The notes under the pieces: model-generated
Told to the model about the DNA's origin: nothing
Database searches by the model: none
Seen by the model: the letters and a program-made list of their open reading frames with translations, nothing else
Part shown: piece after piece, positions 1 through 6,571 of the stretch
Layout of the letters: each line of letters starts with the position of its first letter
Numbering within the stretch: position 1 is the stretch's first letter
Position numbers and translations under genes: made by a program
Assembly: GCA_008081175.1 (NCBI GenBank)
Contig: VMCW01000005.1
Span: 1-16,466 of the forward strand
Direction of reading: 5' to 3'
DNA: 16,466 nt
Source of the DNA: Flavobacteriaceae bacterium
GTDB lineage: Bacteria; Bacteroidota; Bacteroidia; Flavobacteriales; Flavobacteriaceae

Positions 1-426
1 CAAAAAATAAATACCATAAAGGGGTATTACTAGAGACTCCTGTAAGTTGTGTAAGAAGGTAGGAAGCTATTGCGCCAAAAAATTAATTAAAAAAAGAATA
101 CTGGCAATTAGAAGACCGAAGAAAAAAGACCATAGTCCTATAGGTTCATGAATGAGCAACCACTCTAAAATTCTAGAAAAAAGTAAGATGCTGGATAGAA
201 TACCACCAAAGAGAGAAAGTAAAAAAGGACCCTTTAGTCTTTTCCAAACGCCTTTTATTCCATCTTTTTTAAAAGAGCTCAGATTTTGCCAAGAGAAAGC
301 ATTAATACTTTCCAAAAGTTCTTGGTAAACTCCTGTTATTAAAGCAATTGTACCTCCAGAAACACCGGGTACGATGTCTGCGGCACCCATCATCATTCCC
401 TTCAAGTAAAGTAGTAAATAGCGCAT
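1..426 (-). pseudogene. DUF368 family polyprenyl-phosphate translocase gene, frame-disrupted and cut by the window edge
   Basis: The DUF368 family (PopT/UptA) comprises membrane proteins that recycle undecaprenyl phosphate across the inner membrane. The N-terminus reads MRYLLLYLKGMMMGAADIVPGVSGGTIA, the typical DUF368 opening (residues 1-28), followed by hydrophobic segments and GLWSFFFGLLIAS near residue 97. The frame starting at ATG 424-426 ends at TAG 67-69 after 119 residues, whereas family members are roughly 300 residues long. The minus-strand frame that begins with the GGC codon at 74-76 continues the family sequence (GAIASYLLTQ ... TPLWYLFF) to the window edge. The switch falls at a run of six A at 77-82 (T on the coding strand). 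One extra T would restore the frame, but by recalled family comparison about 13-15 residues before GAIASY also seem missing. This suggests a small out-of-frame deletion rather than a plain homopolymer error. A canonical promoter precedes the gene. Family assignment is firm; true pseudogene versus sequence error is open. Confidence 0.75.
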
Positions 427-446
427 ATCATTGTTTTTGCACCAGA

Positions 447-474
447 CAAAGGTAGCGAACCCAATTTAATTCAA
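447..474 (-). promoter_or_regulatory. Flavobacterial-type promoter of the DUF368 gene
   Basis: On the minus strand, TTG (472-474) is followed after 17 bases by TACCTTTG (447-454). This matches the Bacteroidota/flavobacterial -33/-7 consensus TTG-N17-23-TAnnTTTG perfectly. The ATG at 426 lies 20 bases further on, giving a short leader. The DUF368 gene is therefore probably transcribed separately from the TPR gene upstream. Confidence 0.65.
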
Positions 475-492
475 TTTACGAATAAATTATCC

Positions 493-1851
493 CTAAGAGA
501 GTAGGGTTTTAAAATCAGGAAAAAGAGCAGAAAATTGTGCTTTCTCCTTAGGACCAAGTTGGATTGGATTTAATAAATAGAGCCCCTCATCTGTACGGTT
601 TAAATGAAAACAAAGGCCTGCTATTCTGAGTGCTAAATCTCTATTTTTTGGAAATGCAGCAAAGGCTTCCTCTGCTACAGAGTGAGCTTCTTCCCAATGC
701 TTTTTTTCTAACAATAAGTCAATAAGGTGAATGTTTATTTCAGCGTTATATTTACCTAATTCCAATAGTTTTTGGGCTGATTGAATCGCTTTATCGTTTT
801 TTTTCATAGAACGGTAGAGTTCTAATCCTAATTTCCAGAGATCTACTGAATCACTATTTGTTTCAAGTGCTTGTTCGATGTAGAATTTTGCTCTTGTATA
901 ATTCTTTTGTGTTATAAAAAATCGCACTAGAGCTTCCCAACTTTTTTCATTGGAGGGTTCAAGTTTTATTGATTTTAGATAAAACTGTTTGGCTAGTTCT
1001 GTATTTCCTAACTGTTCGTGGCATCTGCCGATACATTTATAAATGAAGGCAGAAGGTTCATTTGAATTTAATGCAACCTCGTAATTTTCGATCGCTTCAT
1101 TTATTCTCCCCATGGACTCTAAAATATTTCCCTTTTCTATATAGGCACCGGTAAAACTATCATCACTGATTATCGCAAAGTCCAAAGCTGAAAGTGCTTC
1201 TTTCATTCTTCCAACTTTCATTAAAATTTTACCTAATTGATGCCAAGCTACCTCACAATAGGGATCGTATTCTAGTACTTTGTTTAATGCATCTATTGCC
1301 TCTTGCTCTTGATCCAATTGTTCGTAACAATACAATAAATTGTAAAGGGAGGGGTAGTCTTCGGGGTTGTCTTCTAAGCAGTTTTTAAAAAAATATGCAG
1401 CTTCGTCAAATTCTTCTGCTAACAAATGCTCCATTCCCAGAAGATTCCATATTTCTATTGGGTCTTCGGATAGTTCTAGCGCATTGTGTAAGTGAGCAAT
1501 TGAGGATTTATGATCTCCTTTTTTTGAGGCAATACTGGCTTTTTGAAGCGCTATTTCTTCATCGTAAGGACTTAGTTTTTCAACGTACTCAAGAAGTTGT
1601 AAGGCCATCTCAAATTTTTCATCTAGGATAAGAATCTCACTCTGAAGGAGTAATAGCGGAAGACAATCTGGGTGTTGCTCCAATCCCATTTTTAGTGCTT
1701 TTTTTGCCAAATGGTTTTCACCAAAACCCAAATAGTGAATTATGATGTCTTCAAATTCTTGGGCATCAAAAAAATAGATGTGATTTGTTTTGAGCATTTT
1801 CTCAAATTTCTTGATGGAGGATTGTGTTTCTCCAGAGTTGTAATTGAACAT
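493..1851 (-). CDS. Cytoplasmic tetratricopeptide repeat (TPR) protein
   Basis: A 452-residue protein made almost entirely of TPR helical hairpins from about residue 50 to 430. Degenerate 34-residue units carry the usual small/aromatic pattern, for example the units around IWNLLGMEHLLAEEFDEAAYF (split across repeats), AWHQLGKILMKVGRMKEAL and AYIEKGNILESMGRINEAI, each ending in a P-rich turn such as NPED or DPYC. There is no signal peptide, lipobox or membrane segment, so it should be cytoplasmic and act as a protein-protein scaffold; the partner cannot be told from sequence. It follows the aminotransferase gene after a 99-base gap and precedes the DUF368 gene. From memory of flavobacterial genomes, this aminotransferase-TPR-DUF368 order is common. 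The start is ATG at 1849-1851, with no obvious Shine-Dalgarno sequence. Confidence 0.85.
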   Translation of the reverse strand: MFNYNSGETQSSIKKFEKMLKTNHIYFFDAQEFEDIIIHYLGFGENHLAKKALKMGLEQHPDCLPLLLLQSEILILDEKFEMALQLLEYVEKLSPYDEEIALQKASIASKKGDHKSSIAHLHNALELSEDPIEIWNLLGMEHLLAEEFDEAAYFFKNCLEDNPEDYPSLYNLLYCYEQLDQEQEAIDALNKVLEYDPYCEVAWHQLGKILMKVGRMKEALSALDFAIISDDSFTGAYIEKGNILESMGRINEAIENYEVALNSNEPSAFIYKCIGRCHEQLGNTELAKQFYLKSIKLEPSNEKSWEALVRFFITQKNYTRAKFYIEQALETNSDSVDLWKLGLELYRSMKKNDKAIQSAQKLLELGKYNAEINIHLIDLLLEKKHWEEAHSVAEEAFAAFPKNRDLALRIAGLCFHLNRTDEGLYLLNPIQLGPKEKAQFSALFPDFKTLLS

Positions 1852-1950
1852 AAATCAATTCCTAATAGGTTATTTAAAAATAAATGACAACTCTAGAGAA
1901 ATGCAGTTGTATTTCAATTTGTTTTTAACAAAATAGTTAACACTTGTCAG

Positions 1951-3135
1951 TTAAAGGGTGTCTAGTACACCTCGTATAATAGCACATCCCTGACGGATTT
2001 GTTTGCTAGAGATTGTAAGAGGGGGTGAGATTCGTACTGCTCTTTTCTCCCAGAGCAACCAAAACAACAGCAATCTTTTTTCCATACACTTGAGAACCAC
2101 CTGATTGGCAAGCTCTTCTGTTTCAAAAAGAGGCGCTAGCATCAACCCTTTTCCTCTGATTTCAATGATTTTTTCGTGCTTTAACAACTCCCGAAAGAGA
2201 GCTTCTTTTTCTTCAATTTGACGAATTAAGTTGGAATCTCTCAATTCTCTGAGAGTAGCTAGACACGCTGCAGCTATTAGGGGATTTCCCCCAAAGGTAG
2301 TAATGTGTCCTAATTTTGGATTTATTGCTAATTGCTGCATCAATTCGTTTGAAGCTGTAAATGCACCTACTGGTAAACCACCGCCCATTCCTTTTCCCAT
2401 TACAACAATATCAGGCTGAACATTGTAATGTTCAAATCCAAAAAAGCGACCTGTCCTTCCAAAGCCTGGTTGTATTTCATCCAAAATCAATAAGGCGCCC
2501 ACTTTTTCACAACGTTGTTTAACCTTTTTTAAATAGTCGGAATTTGGCAAAATAAAACCTGCTCCTCCCTGGATGGTTTCTAAAAGAACTGCAGCAGTAT
2601 TGGTATTGATTTGCTGTAAGTCCTCTTCTGCATTAAATCGGATGAATCGTGTTTGCGGGAGTAGTGGTCCGTATCCCTTCTTTTGATGCTCTGAACCCAA
2701 AAGACTTAGTGCGCCCTGTGTGCTTCCATGATAGCTGTTTTGAGCTCCTATTAATTCACTTCTTCCTGTGGCTCTTTTCGCTAATTTTAAAGCTCCTTCT
2801 ATAGCTTCTGTACCGGAATTTGTGAGATAAACACTTTCTTGATTTTCTGGAAGCAGGGCTATGAGTTCTTTACAAAGAGCTACAGCGGGAGCCTGAGCAA
2901 ATTCTCCATAAACCATGACATGTAAGTATTTGCGCGTCTGCTTACGGATGGCGCGAACTACTTTTGGATGGCGGTGTCCAAGGCTACAGGCGGATACACC
3001 AGCAACAAAATCCAGATACTTTTTTCCATCTGTAGCGGTAATAAAACTCCCTTTAGCCCTTTTGACCTCTAGACCAAGTGGGTGTGGTGTTGTTTTTGCC
3101 TGGTATTGTAAAAAATCTTTTTTAAGGAGATTCAT
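1951..3135 (-). CDS. Class-III (PLP-dependent) aminotransferase, acetylornithine/ornithine aminotransferase-like
   Basis: A 394-residue fold-type I PLP enzyme of the class-III family, close to ArgD/ornithine/4-aminobutyrate aminotransferases in length and motifs. Visible are the phosphate-binding SGTEA (107-111), the NSYHGST loop (about 133-139), LLILDEIQPGFGRTG with the PLP-ring Asp219, and the Schiff-base lysine K248 in VVMGKGMGGGLPVGAF. All core catalytic residues are present, so it should be active, moving an amino group from an omega- or alpha-amino donor to a 2-oxo acid. The exact substrate cannot be assigned from sequence. There are no other arginine-biosynthesis genes nearby, so I do not call it argD. 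Its ATG overlaps the stop of the OstA-like gene by one base (TAATG), implying translational coupling. A 99-base gap separates it from the downstream TPR gene. Confidence 0.9.
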   Translation of the reverse strand: MNLLKKDFLQYQAKTTPHPLGLEVKRAKGSFITATDGKKYLDFVAGVSACSLGHRHPKVVRAIRKQTRKYLHVMVYGEFAQAPAVALCKELIALLPENQESVYLTNSGTEAIEGALKLAKRATGRSELIGAQNSYHGSTQGALSLLGSEHQKKGYGPLLPQTRFIRFNAEEDLQQINTNTAAVLLETIQGGAGFILPNSDYLKKVKQRCEKVGALLILDEIQPGFGRTGRFFGFEHYNVQPDIVVMGKGMGGGLPVGAFTASNELMQQLAINPKLGHITTFGGNPLIAAACLATLRELRDSNLIRQIEEKEALFRELLKHEKIIEIRGKGLMLAPLFETEELANQVVLKCMEKRLLLFWLLWEKRAVRISPPLTISSKQIRQGCAIIRGVLDTL

Positions 3136-4799
3136 TAAGGTAATTTATCCCGATTAGGAGTTGTTTCTGGGTACTTAAATTTCAGTATTTCTGGAAATTG
3201 ATCTTCTTTATCATTTTCATCAAATAAATCATTGATGGTCTCTGGACGCTCTTCTTTTCTCCATGCAAATCCCTTTAGTGTTCTCTCATTGATTGGGAGT
3301 TCTTCTTCTGGATATACATCGCCATTGGGACTTACTAAAAAGGTGATGTCATTGATTTCACCATCCAAAAAATTCATTTGAAGTGCACTACAGGTGGTTT
3401 TGTCGATACCAATCAATTGTAAATCTTCATCATTGTAAAGGTAATAGACCATTTCTGTATTTTTCTTGATGACAATATTGTCTAGTTTTCCCTCTTTAAA
3501 GGCTCCTCTTAAAGTACCTCCTTTGATTTGATTGAACCCTTTTTCGCTCAAGGTGTCTTTCTCAATAATAAAAACGTTTCCGTCTATTTTCAAAGAGTCT
3601 AGTTTATTGGTTTGTGTGTCTGAAAGCAAAAGAATTTGATTTCCGGACATTTGACTTTTATCGAACCATAAAACGGGATTGTTTTTATTTCGATCTGCTT
3701 CTGTAAATATTTGTTCCTGTTGCTTTGTCAGTGGTTTGTTGAGGAGCTTTGTCAGCCCTATGGATTCGTCTAAAAAGAGAGAGTCAGATCTTCCGCGAAG
3801 GTCGCTTTTTAATATCCTCACATCGTAATAAGCTCTTAAAATTCTTCGTTCTTCTGGTCCAGTTGCAACGAGTGTGTCTGCGTGAATAAAGAGTGAGTCT
3901 TGATCAATGATATTAACAGCTAGTGCTCTTCTAGTAATTATAGCAGAATCTTTTTCTTTAAAAATTTCCCCGTAATGTCCTGTAATGATAGAATTATTTA
4001 GAGAATCGAGAATTGAAACATTTTTGGTTGCCGCTGCGTAGTTTTTTTCACTCTCGAAGTATAGGCTGTCACCTTTGATAATTTTATTGTCGTAAAAGAG
4101 GGTTGCATTTTTTTTAAACACACCTTTTTCTCTATCGAGATCATAAAACCCACGTTCACACTCTATGGTGTACGCTTCCCCTTTGATTTTAGAATTACCG
4201 TAAAGATAGGCTTGATTGCGTTCGGTATAGTAATCTAACTGATCAGAATTGACCGTGTATTCGGGATTATTAATGGTGACATTCGAAGTAAAGCGGTACT
4301 TTTTTTCATTCATATAGTACCTCCCTCGATTACTTGTCAGGGTACTAGCACTATCTACAATGATTCCTTTAGTATTGTAAAAGGCCTCGTTTTGAATGCG
4401 GTCTAAATTTAGTTTTTCAGTAGTCAGAGACATGTCTGGGCGTTTTAAGTAAACAGCACCCTCCGCTATCGCAATTTGAGTTTTTCCATCGTATTCAATA
4501 GTGTTACAGGTCATTTTTAGGCTGTCTCCTTGAGTAAATACGACCTCACCTACTGCTCTAAAATTGTTATCGTTAGAATAAAAATATGCAAGATCAGATT
4601 CAATGAGTGCTCCCTCGTGATAGAGAAGTACTCTTTTCTCTGAGTTTTTAAAAAGGATGTTTGCTCCAGGAAAAGTTTCTTGATCCTGTCTTGATCCTCC
4701 AGCTTGTCTGATTTCAATGATTTTAGTCTCTTGGGTAAAGCCCAAAAAAGTCGCAAGTAGAGCGGTAGTATACGCTACGATTCGATACGACAGTTGCAT
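3135..4799 (-). CDS. OstA-like protein (LptA-type LPS transport component)
   Basis: A 554-residue exported protein. It has an N-terminal hydrophobic signal (about residues 5-22, MQLSYRIVAYTTALLATFLG), then a long run of beta-rich repeats typical of the OstA/LptA jellyroll: short strands alternating with turns such as VGEVVFTQGDSLKMTCNTIEY and GNSKIKGEAYTIECERGFY (split across strands). In Gram-negatives LptA-type proteins form the periplasmic bridge carrying lipopolysaccharide to the outer-membrane LptD. In Bacteroidota this larger OstA-like form is widespread. It lies 11 bases downstream of purA and overlaps the aminotransferase start by one base, so it is probably in the same transcript. 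The C-terminal ~40 residues are charged and probably disordered. The family call is good; its precise place in the Lpt bridge is inferred. Confidence 0.85.
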   Translation of the reverse strand: MQLSYRIVAYTTALLATFLGFTQETKIIEIRQAGGSRQDQETFPGANILFKNSEKRVLLYHEGALIESDLAYFYSNDNNFRAVGEVVFTQGDSLKMTCNTIEYDGKTQIAIAEGAVYLKRPDMSLTTEKLNLDRIQNEAFYNTKGIIVDSASTLTSNRGRYYMNEKKYRFTSNVTINNPEYTVNSDQLDYYTERNQAYLYGNSKIKGEAYTIECERGFYDLDREKGVFKKNATLFYDNKIIKGDSLYFESEKNYAAATKNVSILDSLNNSIITGHYGEIFKEKDSAIITRRALAVNIIDQDSLFIHADTLVATGPEERRILRAYYDVRILKSDLRGRSDSLFLDESIGLTKLLNKPLTKQQEQIFTEADRNKNNPVLWFDKSQMSGNQILLLSDTQTNKLDSLKIDGNVFIIEKDTLSEKGFNQIKGGTLRGAFKEGKLDNIVIKKNTEMVYYLYNDEDLQLIGIDKTTCSALQMNFLDGEINDITFLVSPNGDVYPEEELPINERTLKGFAWRKEERPETINDLFDENDKEDQFPEILKFKYPETTPNRDKLP

Positions 4800-4810
4800 A
4801 GTAGAAAACG

Positions 4811-6082
4811 TTATCTGAAAATGGTTTGTTTCCTATCTGGTCCTACAGATACAATTTTAATGGGTATTTCTAAAACCTTTTCTAAATAGGAAATGTACTT
4901 TTTAAAAGATTCTGGAAATTGATCTGCCTGGGTCATTGCGGTTAAATCTTCTTCCCATCCGGGTAATTCTTCATATACTGGGGTGATTTGTTGCGAAGCG
5001 ATATCATAGGGTAAATAGTTCATTCTGCCCTGTTCTGTGTCGTATGCAATACAAACTTTTATGGTGTCAAAACCAGAAAGTACGTCCCCTTTCATCATCA
5101 TAAGCTGGGTTACCCCGTTGATGTCTATAGAGTATTTTAAGGCTACTAGATCAATCCACCCACATCTTCTTGCCCGACCTGTAGTTGAACCAAACTCATT
5201 TCCTGTTTTGGCCATTTGTTCCCCTGTTTCGTCAAAAAGTTCAGTAGGAAAAGGACCGCTACCTACTCGTGTTGCATATGCTTTAAAGATTCCAAAAACT
5301 TCTTTGATTTGATTTGGAGCAACCCCCAGACCTGTACAAGCACCAGCAGCCGTAGTAGTTGAGGAAGTTACAAAAGGATAGGTCCCAAAATCAATATCCA
5401 ATAAAGACCCTTGCGCCCCTTCGGCTAGTATTTTTTTTCCTTCCTTTTGAGCTTCGATGAGGAATTGTTCACTGTCGACTAATTCAAATTTTCTCAATGC
5501 AGCGATGCTTTTAAAGAAGGGTTCTTCCAAATCGTTTAAATTAAAATCTATTTTAGTATCATAACTTTTCAGAAGATCGAGGTGTTTTTGTGTTAATACA
5601 CGGTATTTTTCTTCCCAGTTTGGCGAAAGAATATCCCCTACTCGTATTCCATTTCTTCCCGTTTTATCCATATAAGTAGGGCCAATACCTTTCAGGGTAG
5701 ACCCTATTTTAGCTTTTCCTTTGGACGCTTCCGATGCAGCATCGAGGAGTCGGTGAGTGGGCAGTATGAGGTGTGCTTTTTTTGAAACCAGCAGCTTGTT
5801 GTTAAAATCAATTGAATAAGGAGACAAATCTTCAATTTCTTTCATGAAAATTACAGGGTCTATAACGACTCCATTTCCAATAAGGTTTATAGCTTTTGGG
5901 TGGAAAATGCCTGAAGGAATGGTGTGCAATACGTGCTTATTTCCTTCAAACTCTAGGGTATGACCCGCGTTGGGTCCACCTTGAAATCGCGCAATAATAT
6001 CATAAGAGGACGTAAGAACGTCCACAATTTTACCTTTTCCCTCATCGCCCCATTGGAGTCCTAGTAGTAAGTCAACCGCCAT
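4811..6082 (-). CDS. purA: Adenylosuccinate synthetase
   Basis: Catalyses IMP + aspartate + GTP to adenylosuccinate + GDP + Pi, the first committed step from IMP to AMP, in the cytoplasm. The 423-residue length is normal. It has the N-terminal GTP/IMP loop GLQWGDEGKGK with catalytic Asp13, the PNAGHT motif with catalytic His41, the KGIGPTYMDKTGR segment, TTTAAGACTGLGVAP, the GSTTGRARRCGWIDL base-recognition region, and the C-terminal VSVGPDRKQTI guanine-binding motif. No key residue is missing. It starts only 5 bases after the fur stop codon and is followed 11 bases later by the OstA-like gene, so it sits inside a transcript with relA/spoT and fur. PurA is a known direct target of (p)ppGpp inhibition, which gives its neighbourhood possible regulatory meaning. 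Confidence 0.97.
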   Translation of the reverse strand: MAVDLLLGLQWGDEGKGKIVDVLTSSYDIIARFQGGPNAGHTLEFEGNKHVLHTIPSGIFHPKAINLIGNGVVIDPVIFMKEIEDLSPYSIDFNNKLLVSKKAHLILPTHRLLDAASEASKGKAKIGSTLKGIGPTYMDKTGRNGIRVGDILSPNWEEKYRVLTQKHLDLLKSYDTKIDFNLNDLEEPFFKSIAALRKFELVDSEQFLIEAQKEGKKILAEGAQGSLLDIDFGTYPFVTSSTTTAAGACTGLGVAPNQIKEVFGIFKAYATRVGSGPFPTELFDETGEQMAKTGNEFGSTTGRARRCGWIDLVALKYSIDINGVTQLMMMKGDVLSGFDTIKVCIAYDTEQGRMNYLPYDIASQQITPVYEELPGWEEDLTAMTQADQFPESFKKYISYLEKVLEIPIKIVSVGPDRKQTIFR

Positions 6083-6087
6083 TTATT

Positions 6088-6534
6088 CTAGTGATTTTTT
6101 TTTTTGGTGCCGTAAAAGTATAAAGAATGATTGTGTATATCGACATCAAAAACTTCTTCTATCGTTTTTTTTATTTGCTGAATTCTAGGGTCGCAAAACT
6201 CTTTGACCTCACCAGTGTCTGTATATATAAAATGATCGTGTTGATGATCAAAATAACACTTTTCGTACTGGGCTTGGTTTTTTCCAAATTGATGTTTTCG
6301 AACTAAGCCACACTCTAGAAGTAGTTCTATGGTGTTGTATAGAGTAGCCCTACTGACGCGGTAATTTTTGTTTTTCATTTTGATGTACAGAGATTCAATA
6401 TCAAAATGTTCTTTACTGTCATAAATTTCAAACAAGATGGCAAATCGTTCAGGGGTTTTACGATGCCCTTTTAGATCGAGGTAGTTGATGAAAACTTCCT
6501 TTACGATGTCCTGATTTGATTTTTGAACTTGCAT
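6088..6534 (-). CDS. fur: Fur-family metal-responsive transcriptional repressor
   Basis: A 148-residue Fur-family regulator: an N-terminal winged helix with recognition segment YRVSRATLYNTIELLLECGLV (about 58-78, split at L73), then the dimerisation/metal domain with QHDH (98-101) and the EFCDPRI segment (112-118). In most Fur proteins the bases after HDH encode a CxxC structural zinc site. Here the corresponding residues are Tyr104 and Thr107 (HFIYTDTGEV), and there is no second CxxC near the C-terminus. Regulatory-site histidines remain (H99, H101, H134, H136). Flavobacterial Fur proteins often look like this, so it is likely the main iron regulator rather than a decayed copy, but Zur or PerR activity cannot be excluded. 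It lies 23 bases downstream of relA/spoT and 5 bases upstream of purA, and may also have its own promoter. Confidence 0.88.
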   Translation of the reverse strand: MQVQKSNQDIVKEVFINYLDLKGHRKTPERFAILFEIYDSKEHFDIESLYIKMKNKNYRVSRATLYNTIELLLECGLVRKHQFGKNQAQYEKCYFDHQHDHFIYTDTGEVKEFCDPRIQQIKKTIEEVFDVDIHNHSLYFYGTKKKNH

Positions 6535-6538
6535 TTGG

Positions 6539-6571
6539 TAAAGATAGTTATTAAGCCCTATTTTCTTACAA
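6539..6571 (-). promoter_or_regulatory. Candidate promoter of fur within the 3' end of relA/spoT
   Basis: On the minus strand TTG (6569-6571) is followed after 22 bases by TATCTTTA (6539-6546), a 7-of-8 match to TAnnTTTG (last base A instead of G). The fur ATG lies only 4 bases downstream, so a transcript from here would be leaderless or nearly so. The spacing is at the upper end of the accepted range; this is a candidate only. Confidence 0.4.

Noticed and set aside
1194..1631. Plus-strand open frames of 64-78 codons opposite the TPR gene
   Set aside because: They lie fully antisense to a clear repeat protein, show no recognisable domain and have no promoter match; similar frames opposite the other genes were dismissed for the same reason.
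1887..1910. Hairpin ACAACT ... AGTTGT around CTCTAGAG between the aminotransferase and TPR genes
   Set aside because: Only 6 base pairs, a 12-base loop and no T-run in the right place; too weak to call a terminator or operator.
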